Positions 19,658 through 29,876 of a stretch of DNA of 64,000 bases are shown here, piece after piece. The stretch is taken from positions 1-64,000 of the forward strand of contig CACDSN010000005.1 of NCBI GenBank assembly GCA_902555465.1. Direction: 5' to 3'. The position numbers and the translations under genes are program-made. Source of the stretch: an uncultured Pelagibacteraceae bacterium. Its GTDB lineage: Bacteria > Pseudomonadota > Alphaproteobacteria > Pelagibacterales > Pelagibacteraceae. The notes under the pieces are model-generated. The model was not told the origin of the DNA. It searched no databases and saw nothing but the letters and a program-made list of their open reading frames with translations. Positions within the stretch are counted from its first letter, which is position 1. Every line of letters starts with the position of its first letter.

Positions 19658-20644
19658 TTATCCTCCAGTAGTTGATAAATTTTTAGTTAATCCTGTTTCA
19701 CCAAGTTCTAAATAGTGTGACTCTTTTTTAAATTTCATTTGTCCTAGTATTAGGTCTTGTAATTCCTCAGTTTGATCATCTTTTTGCAATAAATGTCTGA
19801 TGCTTATTCCTGTATTTCCAAACAAACATAATCTTAAATCTCCTCTTGAAGTAATCCTTAAACGATTACATGATCTACAAAAATCTTTTGAGTATGGAGC
19901 TATAATTCCAAATTTTCCTTTAAATTCTGGATTGATATAATTTAATGAAGGACCTGCATCTTTACCTAAAGTTTGATAGATCCAATTATTTTTATTTAAG
20001 TATTCTTTAAAAATTTTTGAGGAAATATGATATTTATTAAAATAGTCTAAGTTATCCCCAGTTTGCATTAATTCTATATATCTAAAATCTAATTTATTAT
20101 TTTTAATAAATTCTGCCCAAGACTCAAAATCTTTATTAGATGCATTGATACCATTTAAAAGAACTGCATTTATTTTTATATTATCAAAACTTAAATCTTG
20201 TAAAATTTTAATTCCTTTTAAAATTTCTGGAAGTCGATCATGACCTGTAATAGTTTTAAAGGTATCTCTATCAAGACTGTCAATACTAATGTTGATTCCA
20301 TTTAAACCGCTATCTACTAACATTTTAGCTTTTTGATCTAAATGATAACCGTTTGTTGTAATAACAACTTTTTTAATACCAGCTTCACTTTTTAAAATTT
20401 TGATTATTTCAAAAAAATCTTTTCTTACTGTAGGTTCACCACCGGTTAGTCTTATTTTACATACACCCAATTTTGATAGAACTTTTGCAAGACGTCTTAT
20501 TTCTTCTAAGTGAAGAAATTTTCTATTATCACTTTTATCTGGCATATATCCATTAGGCAGACAATACCCACACTTAAAATTACAGACGTCTGTAATTGAA
20601 AGTCTTATATATGGAAAAGTTCTTCCGAAACTATCTCTAAGCAT
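19658..20644 (-). CDS. moaA: GTP 3',8-cyclase
   Basis: Radical SAM CNFKCGYC; second cluster CRSCNRLRITSRGDLRLCLF; C-terminal GG. Confidence 0.94.
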   Translation of the reverse strand: MLRDSFGRTFPYIRLSITDVCNFKCGYCLPNGYMPDKSDNRKFLHLEEIRRLAKVLSKLGVCKIRLTGGEPTVRKDFFEIIKILKSEAGIKKVVITTNGYHLDQKAKMLVDSGLNGINISIDSLDRDTFKTITGHDRLPEILKGIKILQDLSFDNIKINAVLLNGINASNKDFESWAEFIKNNKLDFRYIELMQTGDNLDYFNKYHISSKIFKEYLNKNNWIYQTLGKDAGPSLNYINPEFKGKFGIIAPYSKDFCRSCNRLRITSRGDLRLCLFGNTGISIRHLLQKDDQTEELQDLILGQMKFKKESHYLELGETGLTKNLSTTGG

Positions 20645-20684
20645 ATTATTTTTTTAATCTCTAATCATAATCAAAAAAATAAAT

Positions 20685-20710
20685 AACTTCCAGTCCTAGG
20701 ACTGGAAGTT
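20685..20710. terminator. Perfect 26-bp palindrome AACTTCCAGTCCTAGGACTGGAAGTT (hairpin/terminator)
   Basis: 13-bp perfect inverted repeat, 7 bp past the GYD-gene stop. Confidence 0.6.
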
Positions 20711-20717
20711 AAAAGCT

Positions 20718-21041
20718 TTATTTACCAACAGGTCTATAAGCAGAAGCAGCTTTAGCAGCTTTTTCTGCAGCCTTATTAAAGTCAACAGCTTCCATAATGC
20801 TCATATCTTCAATTGTGCCTGTTGATTGCATTAACATTTTCATACCTGCCATAGTTTCAAAATCAGATCCTTCAACAATAGCAATGAAATCATATGCCCC
20901 TCTAAGAGTCATCATGTCCAAAAGTTTTCCACCTGCTGCTTCAGTGATTTTTTTTGCAGCTTCTCCTCTATTATCTGAAGGATTCTTTACGAAACCAGCA
21001 AGACCTTGATTTGAATATTTGCCTAATACAACAAATTTCAT
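20718..21041 (-). CDS. GYD domain protein
   Basis: DMMTLRGAYDFIAIVEGSDFETMAGM..., small stand-alone domain. Confidence 0.8.
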   Translation of the reverse strand: MKFVVLGKYSNQGLAGFVKNPSDNRGEAAKKITEAAGGKLLDMMTLRGAYDFIAIVEGSDFETMAGMKMLMQSTGTIEDMSIMEAVDFNKAAEKAAKAASAYRPVGK

Positions 21042-21131
21042 ATTTCCTCCTTTTTTTATAAATAAATTATAACAAACTAAATTTTTGTAAGATATGATTT
21101 ATAAGTAAATCTGATGTGAAAGTTTGTTAAA

Positions 21132-21926
21132 CTAAGTTCTTGCTACTCTATCCATCTCTTTTAATTCAACTTCAAGTTTATTTAATTCTTCTCCTCCAGC
21201 CATCATGCTTAAAAGTTTTTCCCTTGAAATATCCTTTTTTTGAAATGTACCCATACTTCTTCCTCTATTCAAAACAGTAAAACTATTTCCAACAGGATAT
21301 GCATGGTGTACGTTATGAGTAATCAATATAACAGCTAATCCCTCTGATGCAGCTTTTACAATATATTTTAAAACCATAGAAGCTTGATGAACTCCCAAAG
21401 CAGAAGTAGGTTCATCTAAAACTAAAACTTTAGCACCAAAATAAATTGCTCTAGATATAGCCAAACATTGTCTTTCACCTCCAGACATTGTTCCAACTGC
21501 TTGAGATGGATCTCTTACATCAATCCCAATTTGTCCCATTCTTTCTGCTGCAATTTTATTTGCTTTTTCTACATCAAAAGTTTTGAAAAATGGAATTCCT
21601 TTTTGTGGTTCTCTACCCATGAAAAAATTTCTTGTTACACTCATTAATGAAACCAAAGCTAGATCCTGGTAAACTGTTCCTATTCCTATATCTAAAGCAT
21701 CTCTTGGAGAGTCAAAAATAATCTTTTTATCTTCAAAAATAATTTCTCCTTCATCAGGTTTATGTACACCGGCAAGTGTTTTAATTAAGGTAGATTTTCC
21801 TGCGCCATTATCACCAAGAAGGCACATTATTTCACCTTTTCTTAACCTCATAGTTACATCTTTGAGTGCAATTACTTTCCCAAAAAATTTACTAATATTA
21901 TTAAATTGAACTAAATATTCAGACAC
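21132..21926 (-). CDS. Sugar ABC transporter ATP-binding protein
   Basis: [34 protein letters not shown]. Confidence 0.93.
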   Translation of the reverse strand: MSEYLVQFNNISKFFGKVIALKDVTMRLRKGEIMCLLGDNGAGKSTLIKTLAGVHKPDEGEIIFEDKKIIFDSPRDALDIGIGTVYQDLALVSLMSVTRNFFMGREPQKGIPFFKTFDVEKANKIAAERMGQIGIDVRDPSQAVGTMSGGERQCLAISRAIYFGAKVLVLDEPTSALGVHQASMVLKYIVKAASEGLAVILITHNVHHAYPVGNSFTVLNRGRSMGTFQKKDISREKLLSMMAGGEELNKLEVELKEMDRVART

Positions 21927-23053
21927 TATTTATTCTCCGTAACTTTTCTTCTGATATAATTATTAAATACAACTGCAATTAACATCATTGCTCCAAGAAA
22001 TACTTTAAACCAATCTGTATCAACGTCTGTGTAGAATATTCCCATTGAGACTGTTCCAAAAATAATTGCGCCTAAAGCAGCTCCAATTGCAGATCCATAT
22101 CCACCAGTTAACAAACAACCACCTACAACAGCAGCTGCAATTGCTTCTAATTCTTTCAAAGTTCCTCGCATAGTATCTGCAGAACCAGCGTCCAAAACTT
22201 GAATACATGCAAATATTGTAGAGGCTACCGCTGTACCAATAAATAAACTAATTTTTACTCTACCAACAGGGACACCTACATTTGTTGCACCTACCTTGTC
22301 ACCACCTGATGCAAATATCCAGTTTCCATATCTTGTTTTCATTAATATCCATGTTGCAAATAAAGTTAGGGCAATAAACCATATAACAGATGGTGGTATT
22401 CCTGTTGCAAGTGGTGTTCCGTCAGTTCTTAATGCAATTAATTTCATTTTACCCAACCAAGTAAATAACCATTGAAATGTATCAGTGGCAAATATCCATG
22501 CAATCGGATCATCCTCAATTAAAACTCTTAATCCTGGAACTTGAGTTCTCCCAGTTATTAATCGAGTAATTGCTAACGTTGCTCCTCTTAAAATAAATAG
22601 CATCGCTAGTGTAACAATAAATGAGGGTAATCCAGTTCTGACAACCATTATTCCATTAAAGTATCCAATTAAAACTGCCATAGCGAAAGCAAAAATAATA
22701 CTCATCCATAAAGGCCATCCCCAGTAGATAGCAGGTATTGCTATACAAATTCCCGCAAAACCAATCATCGATCCAATTGATAAATCAAACTCACCACCGA
22801 TCATTAACATTGCAGCAGCAATTGCAATTATTCCTAAATTTGCTGAAACATCTAAAAAGTTTAAAGCTCCATATGCGCTAAACATTCCAGTATCTCCTGC
22901 GACAATACCAAAAAATATAAAAACTAAAATTGATCCACCTAAAGCTCCAAGCTCAGGTCTATTTAATAACACTCTTAATGGAGAAATTTTTTTTAATCTT
23001 TCATCTTGTCCAGTTTGTTTTTTAGATTGAATACTTTGGGATTTTACAGACAT
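21926..23053 (-). CDS. Sugar ABC transporter permease (RbsC/FrcC-like)
   Basis: [34 protein letters not shown]. Confidence 0.92.
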   Translation of the reverse strand: MSVKSQSIQSKKQTGQDERLKKISPLRVLLNRPELGALGGSILVFIFFGIVAGDTGMFSAYGALNFLDVSANLGIIAIAAAMLMIGGEFDLSIGSMIGFAGICIAIPAIYWGWPLWMSIIFAFAMAVLIGYFNGIMVVRTGLPSFIVTLAMLFILRGATLAITRLITGRTQVPGLRVLIEDDPIAWIFATDTFQWLFTWLGKMKLIALRTDGTPLATGIPPSVIWFIALTLFATWILMKTRYGNWIFASGGDKVGATNVGVPVGRVKISLFIGTAVASTIFACIQVLDAGSADTMRGTLKELEAIAAAVVGGCLLTGGYGSAIGAALGAIIFGTVSMGIFYTDVDTDWFKVFLGAMMLIAVVFNNYIRRKVTENK

Positions 23054-23086
23054 AGATGATTTATAATTTATTAATAAATAAAAAAA

Positions 23087-23113
23087 AGGCCTGACTAAAA
23101 TTTAGTCAGGCCT
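23087..23113. terminator. Strong intergenic hairpin AGGCCTGACTAAA-a-TTTAGTCAGGCCT
   Basis: 13-bp perfect inverted repeat between the binding-protein gene and its permease gene. Confidence 0.75.
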
Positions 23114-23127
23114 AATTTCATTATATT

Positions 23128-24051
23128 TTATCTATAACCTTGAGCTGCCCACTTAATTACAGCGCTAGCATTGCTAGGAGTTACAAATCCAGGTCCAGTC
23201 ATTACTACACCAGCTGGCATTGTTCCCCATCTCATATACTGAGCAAAAATTGCAATCGGTAGGTAACCTTGAAGGTATTGTTGTTGGTCGATTAAAAACT
23301 CTACTTTTCCTGCAGCAGCAGCTTTTAACATATTAGGTGACATATCAAATGTACCTAATTTTACTTTACCAACTTTTCCAGCAGCTTCTAAAGCTTTTAA
23401 TGCTGCTTCGCCAGATAAACCAGCTCCTAAAGTTAGAATAGTATCATATCCACCACCTAATTTAGCAGCAACAGCTTTTTGAATTTCTGTTGGGTCATTA
23501 GAAGTACCTAAGATATCAACACTTCCACCAAAGCCTTTTTTGAAACCTGCACATCTTCTATCTAGTGCAACGTTTCCAACTTCGTGGTTAACGCATAATG
23601 CTTTTTTACCACCAGCAGCTTTCATTTTTTGTCCGCCACCTACACCAGCTTCAAACTCAGTTTGTCCAACGTGAGCGCTAATTCCTAATGAAGCATAGTC
23701 ATCTGAACCAGAGTTCATTGAAATAACTGGTATACCAGCAGCTATAGCAGCTTTAACAGATTTTCCTAAAGCAGCAGCATCTGGAAGAGTAATCACTATA
23801 CCTTTTGGTTTTTGTGATACAGCGTTATCAATTAATTTTGCCATTTCAACCATGTCAAAAGTTCCTGGCGCAGTGTACTTACAAGATACTCCCATATCTT
23901 TACAAGCAGCATCAACACCATTTTTTGCAACTGACCAGAAAGGGTCATTTGCTTGACCGTGTGAAACAACTATTACATCCGTAGCTAAAGCAGACACAGA
24001 CATCATAGCCCATGCAGCGATTGCTAGGAAAAAGTTTCTTATTGTTTTCAT
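23128..24051 (-). CDS. Sugar ABC transporter periplasmic binding protein
   Basis: Signal peptide; DVIVVSHGQANDPFWSVAKNGVDAA; type I sugar-binding fold pattern. Confidence 0.92.
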   Translation of the reverse strand: MKTIRNFFLAIAAWAMMSVSALATDVIVVSHGQANDPFWSVAKNGVDAACKDMGVSCKYTAPGTFDMVEMAKLIDNAVSQKPKGIVITLPDAAALGKSVKAAIAAGIPVISMNSGSDDYASLGISAHVGQTEFEAGVGGGQKMKAAGGKKALCVNHEVGNVALDRRCAGFKKGFGGSVDILGTSNDPTEIQKAVAAKLGGGYDTILTLGAGLSGEAALKALEAAGKVGKVKLGTFDMSPNMLKAAAAGKVEFLIDQQQYLQGYLPIAIFAQYMRWGTMPAGVVMTGPGFVTPSNASAVIKWAAQGYR

Positions 24052-24158
24052 TATGTTTCCCTCTTTAAATTTAAAGTTAACTTTTAAAAATGAAACTAAA
24101 TCAAAATATATGTAAAAAGTAAAGGAGACAGGTTGTATTCTAGTAGTAGTTGATTCTA

Positions 24159-25160
24159 TTAAAAATTAAGTTTCTCAATCCTTTTTGATGTAATAGATTT
24201 TTTTGCAGCGTTAGCCATTATTAAAGCTCTCCTGCCTTCTTCAAATAATGCAAGTGGTTTAATATTTTTTTTTATAAATTTTGCAAAATCATATAGTTGA
24301 TTTTTATAAGCATCTTTATAACGTTCGACAAAGAAATGCATCAAAGGAGATTTACTGGACGTAGTGTTATTTGAATAAAAACTTATCTCATCATTTCTTT
24401 TATTTTCAGAAATGATCATTCCTTTTGAGCCAAATAACTCAATTCTTTGATCATATCCAAAACTACAATGTCTAGAATTTGTTATTGTACATTGAACACC
24501 TTTTTTCGATTTTATTAAACAAGATGCTAATTCGTAATCTTTTATTTTATTAAATCTATTATCGGAAATATTGCTACCAGTAGCAATTAGACTTTTGGGC
24601 TCATCATTTCCCAAATAAAATCTTACTAAATCAAAATCGTGGATCATCATATCTTTAAATATTCCTCCAGACTCTTTAAGATATTTAATTGACGGTGGGG
24701 CAGGATCACGACTAGTTATTATAACTTTTTCAAGTTTTCCAATTTTTCCTTTAATAAGTTCTTTTTTTAAATTATTGTGACCTGGATCATATCTCCTATT
24801 AAAACCCAATTGAATTTTTGGATTAAATCTACTAATTTTTTTTTTACAGCTATTGATTTTATTAATATTTAAATCTAATGGTTTTTCGCAGAAAATCGCT
24901 TTTTTATATTTTACTGCTTCGAGTATAAGTTTAATATGTGTTGACGTAGTTGACGCTATGAATACTGCATCTATTTCTCTGTCTTTAAATGCAATTGATG
25001 GATTATAAATTGGGTTTGATTTTAATTCTTTTGAAATTTTGAGTGTGAGCTTTTTATTAATATCATATACATATTTCAACTTAAATTCTTTGTTTCTCAT
25101 TAAGTTTTTACCATGCATAACACCAATTCTGCCAAGACCTAATAAAGCTATGTTAATCAT
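24159..25160 (-). CDS. iolG: Gfo/Idh/MocA oxidoreductase, probable inositol 2-dehydrogenase
   Basis: ALLGLGRIGVMHGKNL; IFCEKPLDLN; GGIFKDMMIHDFDLVRF; beside iolE. Confidence 0.8.
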   Translation of the reverse strand: MINIALLGLGRIGVMHGKNLMRNKEFKLKYVYDINKKLTLKISKELKSNPIYNPSIAFKDREIDAVFIASTTSTHIKLILEAVKYKKAIFCEKPLDLNINKINSCKKKISRFNPKIQLGFNRRYDPGHNNLKKELIKGKIGKLEKVIITSRDPAPPSIKYLKESGGIFKDMMIHDFDLVRFYLGNDEPKSLIATGSNISDNRFNKIKDYELASCLIKSKKGVQCTITNSRHCSFGYDQRIELFGSKGMIISENKRNDEISFYSNNTTSSKSPLMHFFVERYKDAYKNQLYDFAKFIKKNIKPLALFEEGRRALIMANAAKKSITSKRIEKLNF

Positions 25161-25214
25161 TTTTTTTGTTTGAAATTAAAATTCTTTTTAATATCTTAAC
25201 TAAAATTATTTATT

Positions 25215-26117
25215 ATGTCAGTAAAATTAGGTGTAGCCCCAATAGCCTGGAGTAACGATGATATGCCTGAGTTAGGAGGCGAAACTACTTTAGAGCAATG
25301 TTTGGAGGAAGCTAGTAAAGCTGGATATATTGGCATTGAGTCAGGTGGGAAATTTCCAAAAAAATCTACTGAATTAATACCTAAGTTAGAGAAGTATAAT
25401 TTAAGTTTATGCTCAGGATGGTATGGAGCAAACCTAAGAAAAAATTCAGTAAATGAGGAAAAACAAAATTTACAACAACAATTAAAACTGTTTCAAGATT
25501 GTAAATCTCCATGTATAGTTTTTGCTGAAGTATCCGGCTCTATTCAAGGAGATCCAAATAGAAAACTCTCTACACGACCTCAGATGGATAATGAGGAATG
25601 GAAAAGTTTTTGTCAAAAAATTTCAGAAATGGGAAAATATTTAGAAGATCAGGGTATGCCACTTGCCTATCATCATCATATGGGAACAGTAATTGAAACT
25701 CAAGAAGATACAGAAAGACTAATGGAAAGTACGCATGACAGTGTAAAATTAACTTTAGATACAGGCCATATGTTATTTGCCAAAGGAGATTCAAAAAAAA
25801 TATTTGAAAATTTCAGTGGTAGACTTCAACATGTTCATTGTAAAGATATAAGAAAAAATGTTCTTGAGAAATCTTTAAAAGAAGATTTAAGTTTTAGAGG
25901 TGCTTTTCTAGAAGGAGCCTTTACAGTTCCTGGTGATGGATGCATAGATTATAAACCTTTATTTGATATTTTAAAAAAAAATAATTATTCGGGCTGGTTA
26001 GTAGTTGAAGCTGAGCAAGATCCTAAGAAAGCCAATCCTCTTGAGTATGCAATTAAAGGCTACAAATATTTAACTGAGACTTTAAATAAATCTGATATTA
26101 AGATTGATATTAAGTAA
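25215..26117 (+). CDS. iolE: Probable myo-inosose-2 dehydratase
   Basis: KLGVAPIAWSNDDMPELGGETTLEQCLEEASKAGYIGIESGGKFP is a close IolE signature. Confidence 0.88.
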   Translation: MSVKLGVAPIAWSNDDMPELGGETTLEQCLEEASKAGYIGIESGGKFPKKSTELIPKLEKYNLSLCSGWYGANLRKNSVNEEKQNLQQQLKLFQDCKSPCIVFAEVSGSIQGDPNRKLSTRPQMDNEEWKSFCQKISEMGKYLEDQGMPLAYHHHMGTVIETQEDTERLMESTHDSVKLTLDTGHMLFAKGDSKKIFENFSGRLQHVHCKDIRKNVLEKSLKEDLSFRGAFLEGAFTVPGDGCIDYKPLFDILKKNNYSGWLVVEAEQDPKKANPLEYAIKGYKYLTETLNKSDIKIDIK

Positions 26118-26618
26118 TTATCTATAAATCGATGTTAACTCGTTGTTGCCAGCCGCAACACATGGAGATTTAAAACAAGTCCCAACTATCCATTCTGAAC
26201 CTGGTTCGGTTTGAAAATTCGAAGACATTAAAAAAATAACACCCATTTCGACAGTTTGACCTGCTTTACCTTCAGCTTTTATTCTTGGGTCTGGATCGGT
26301 TTTAACTTTTGTATCATCAGAAAATGGATTTTCTATTTGAAGATTATTATTTATATAGTTTACAACCTTATCTGCTATCCACTCTCCATTACATGGGTCT
26401 CCCCAGACAGTTTTTAAACTTTCATCTGAGTTACCACATTTATTCACTTCATTATTAATGAAATCCACAACTTTTTTATGATTTTCTTTAACAAGATTTG
26501 CTTTAGCTTCAACTTCTGGTCTTGTGCTTGCAGTCCAAATCAACATCCCAACAACATAGACTACTGATAATATTACCAATGTTTCTAATAAACCAAAATT
26601 TTTAAAATTAATTCTCAT
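26118..26618 (-). CDS. Single-TM hypothetical protein, pilin-like N-terminus
   Basis: Short basic N-terminus then NFGLLETLVILSVVYVVGMLIW; Cys-containing soluble domain. Confidence 0.55.
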   Translation of the reverse strand: MRINFKNFGLLETLVILSVVYVVGMLIWTASTRPEVEAKANLVKENHKKVVDFINNEVNKCGNSDESLKTVWGDPCNGEWIADKVVNYINNNLQIENPFSDDTKVKTDPDPRIKAEGKAGQTVEMGVIFLMSSNFQTEPGSEWIVGTCFKSPCVAAGNNELTSIYR

Positions 26619-27580
26619 TAAAGTTTTATAGTTTTTGATTTGTCTAATTTTTTTTCAAAAAAATCAATAATATTTTGAATAGTTTCTTTACCCATTCTTA
26701 CCATACATTCCTCAGTAAAGGCAGCTGTATGGGGACTTAAGAACACTTTTTTATTCTTAAGCAAAGGATTGTTTTGATCTGGTGGTTCTTTTTCGAAAAC
26801 ATCTAAGCCAGCTCCAAAAATCAAATTTTCATTCAAAGCTCTATCTAAATCGATCTCGTTTATTACTCCTCCTCTTGCTGCATTTATAATTATACAGTTT
26901 TTTTTCATTGTTCCTAATAAATTGTAGTTAATTAAATTTTTTGTTTTATCATTTAGGGGTACATGCAATGAAACAGCATCCATATTTTTTATTGAATCTT
27001 CTAAATTTTCAACCTTTTTCCCTCCTAAACTCTCAACAACTTCTTTAGAAACAAAAGGGTCATAAACAAACACATTCATTTCAAATCCCTTACATCTTTT
27101 GATCAAACATTGTCCAATTCTTCCAAAACCAGCAATAAGAATATTTTTATTCCAAATTTCTATAGTTTTAGGAAGTTTGTTACGATTTGAAAAATTTCCA
27201 GATTTAACGGAATCATCATACATGCTTTTCCTTTTTGCAATATTTAAAAGCATAAATAAAACATGTTCAGCAACAGCAATAGCATTGGCAGTAGCAGTTA
27301 TTGCTAAAGTGATATTTTTTTCTTTTGAAGCCGCAAGATCAATATTGTCATAACCAACACCATGTCTTGAAATAATTTTTAGATTTTTTGAACAATTAAT
27401 TAATTCGCCTGATAATTTTGCAGTTCTTATGGAAATAGCATCACAGTTAGAAATTTTTGATTTTATATCTTGAGCTTCCAAATTTTCTAAAATTTCGTAT
27501 TCATAATTTGAATTATCCGTTAAAAGTTTAATTCCAGCTTCATGAATAGGTTGGATAATTAAAATTTTTTTTTTTGACAC
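26618..27580 (-). CDS. D-isomer 2-hydroxyacid dehydrogenase (SerA-like)
   Basis: GFGRIGQCLIKRCKGFEMNVFVYDP; NAARGGVINEIDL; SPHTAAFTEEC. Confidence 0.9.
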   Translation of the reverse strand: MSKKKILIIQPIHEAGIKLLTDNSNYEYEILENLEAQDIKSKISNCDAISIRTAKLSGELINCSKNLKIISRHGVGYDNIDLAASKEKNITLAITATANAIAVAEHVLFMLLNIAKRKSMYDDSVKSGNFSNRNKLPKTIEIWNKNILIAGFGRIGQCLIKRCKGFEMNVFVYDPFVSKEVVESLGGKKVENLEDSIKNMDAVSLHVPLNDKTKNLINYNLLGTMKKNCIIINAARGGVINEIDLDRALNENLIFGAGLDVFEKEPPDQNNPLLKNKKVFLSPHTAAFTEECMVRMGKETIQNIIDFFEKKLDKSKTIKL

Positions 27581-27586
27581 TTTTGT

Positions 27587-28378
27587 TTAGTATGCTTTTG
27601 ACTGTTCTTTAGATTTTACAGTCTTGAGTTTTGAAACTGCTTCTTTTGCACCTGCGCTCATATATCTTTGATCAGAACCAATAGTTACTAAGTTAAATCC
27701 TAAATTTAACATTTTTTTAGCATATTCTGGCGTAGCATTGTGAATACCTGCAAAAATTTTATTTTTTTTTGCGTGCTCTAATATATTTAAAATTTCTTTA
27801 TATGTAGGTGATCCCTCAGGGTTATCAAATGCAGGTTTCTGACCTATTGCTAAACTTAAATCTGCAGGCCCAATATATATTCCATCAATACCAGGGGTGC
27901 TCATTATTTCATCAAGTTTTTCCAATGCCTCTTTAGTTTCAATCATTGCAATTTTTAAAATTTCTTCATTTGCATGATCACCATAATCTCCACCACCATA
28001 AATTAATCCTCTGATAGGACCAAAGCTTCTGTATCCTTTTGGTGGGTACATACATGCTTGTACAAACTTTTCAGCTTCAGTTTTATTACTAACCATTGGA
28101 CAAATTACACCATAACAACCTGCGTCTAAGATTTTCATAATTTGTCCAGGCTCGTTCCAATTTACTCTAGCAAGAGGCGTTACTTCTGTTGTTGATATAG
28201 ACTGCAACATTTGAAGTGCATTTGGATAATCTATAACACCATGTTGCATATCTATTGTTAAAGAATCCCATCCTTGATGAGACATCACTTCAGCAGAAAA
28301 AGAGCTTGGAATTTGAAGCCAACCATTTACTACTGGTTTACCTTCTTGCATCATCTTTTTAACTTTATTTTGTTTCAT
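27587..28378 (-). CDS. HpcH/HpaI-type aldolase
   Basis: SLTIDMQHGVIDYPNALQML; GIDGIYIGPADLSLAIG; YPPKGYRSFGP. Confidence 0.9.
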   Translation of the reverse strand: MKQNKVKKMMQEGKPVVNGWLQIPSSFSAEVMSHQGWDSLTIDMQHGVIDYPNALQMLQSISTTEVTPLARVNWNEPGQIMKILDAGCYGVICPMVSNKTEAEKFVQACMYPPKGYRSFGPIRGLIYGGGDYGDHANEEILKIAMIETKEALEKLDEIMSTPGIDGIYIGPADLSLAIGQKPAFDNPEGSPTYKEILNILEHAKKNKIFAGIHNATPEYAKKMLNLGFNLVTIGSDQRYMSAGAKEAVSKLKTVKSKEQSKAY

Positions 28379-28379
28379 C

Positions 28380-29822
28380 TTATGACTTAAGACCTAGATG
28401 GGTATATTTAACATTAAGATAATCTTTAATTGCCATTGATCCACCCTCACGACCATAACCTGTTTGTTTAATGCCTCCAAAAGGAGCCTCGGCAACAGCA
28501 ACCGCAGCTGTGTTTACTGCAACTGTTCCACTTTCCATTAATTCTGAAGCTTTATTAGCTTGTTCCATAGAATTTGTGTAAATATAACTACATAGACCAA
28601 GATCATTATCATTTGCTCTTTCAATAATTTCATCAAAAGTTTTAAAAGAAAGCATTGGTACCAATGGTCCAAAAGGTTCTTGTTTCATAATGGTGAAATC
28701 ATCTTTAACATCATCAAAAATTGTTGGTTCATAAAAATAACCTTTATTAAAACCCGAAGGTCTTTTACCACCTAGTAAAACCTTACCTCCTTCTTTTTTT
28801 GTGATTTCAACAAGTTCCTCAATTTCTCCTAATCTTTTAGATGTAGTTAATGGTCCTAACTGCACATCTTTATCTAAACCATTCCCAATTTTTAATTTTT
28901 TTGTTCTATCAATAAACGCTTTGATAAATTCATCTTTTTTCTTTTCTTGAATATAAAATCTATTCGGCGAAATACAAACTTGTCCATTATTTCTAAATTT
29001 TGCAGTGATAGCCATATCAGCAACTTTATTAATATCTACATCATCAAAAACTATAAATGGTGAATGACCACTGAGCTCCATAGTAACTCTTTGAACTTTA
29101 TCTGCAGCTTTTTTCAAAATTAATTTTCCGACTCTAGTTGATCCGGTGATTGAAACCTTTTTTACAATATCAGACTCTAATAATTCATTTGATATTTCAG
29201 CAGGATCTCCAGATAAAAGATTTACAACACCGGGTGGCACACCTGCTTCTTTACAAATATCCACTAATTCCATAACAGTACCAGGCGTAATTACATCAGG
29301 TTTACAAATAACTGAACAACCTGCAGCTAAAGCAGTAGAAATTTTCCTTGCAGCTAAGACTAATGGAAAATTCCAGGGCACTAATGCAGCAACTACTCCT
29401 ACTGGTTGGTAATAAACATGTACCCTAGTATCAGGAAATCTACTTTCAACAGTTTGCCCATAAATTCTTTTTGTTTCTTCTGCGTTCCATTCAAATATAT
29501 CCGCAGCTCCACCAGTCTCACCAATTCCTTCTGCTAATGGTTTTCCCACCTCTAGAGTTAACCATTTAGCTAATACATCTTGCTTTTGCCTCATCAAATC
29601 CGCAATTTTCCTAATTATGTAAGATCTTTTCCATGGAGCGGTATTTTTCCAAACTCTTAGTCCGTTCTCTGCAGATTTCAATGCTTTCTGAACATCCACA
29701 GAAGACGCCTTTGAAGCTTTTCCTATTACTTCTTCAGTAGCAGGATTTATAACATCATAAGTTTCTTTTTTTTCGGCTTGTTGCCACTTACCATCAATGA
29801 ATTGTCCAAATTTACTATACAT
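28380..29822 (-). CDS. NAD(P)-dependent aldehyde dehydrogenase
   Basis: VPWNFPL; ITGSTRVGKLI; ELSGHSPFIVFDD; NNGQVCISPNR; start set at MYSKFGQFIDGKW. Confidence 0.93.
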   Translation of the reverse strand: MYSKFGQFIDGKWQQAEKKETYDVINPATEEVIGKASKASSVDVQKALKSAENGLRVWKNTAPWKRSYIIRKIADLMRQKQDVLAKWLTLEVGKPLAEGIGETGGAADIFEWNAEETKRIYGQTVESRFPDTRVHVYYQPVGVVAALVPWNFPLVLAARKISTALAAGCSVICKPDVITPGTVMELVDICKEAGVPPGVVNLLSGDPAEISNELLESDIVKKVSITGSTRVGKLILKKAADKVQRVTMELSGHSPFIVFDDVDINKVADMAITAKFRNNGQVCISPNRFYIQEKKKDEFIKAFIDRTKKLKIGNGLDKDVQLGPLTTSKRLGEIEELVEITKKEGGKVLLGGKRPSGFNKGYFYEPTIFDDVKDDFTIMKQEPFGPLVPMLSFKTFDEIIERANDNDLGLCSYIYTNSMEQANKASELMESGTVAVNTAAVAVAEAPFGGIKQTGYGREGGSMAIKDYLNVKYTHLGLKS

Positions 29823-29876
29823 AATTTTTATTTTATGGTTTATTAAGTGAAATTTTAAGGGAATATATCTACAAAA

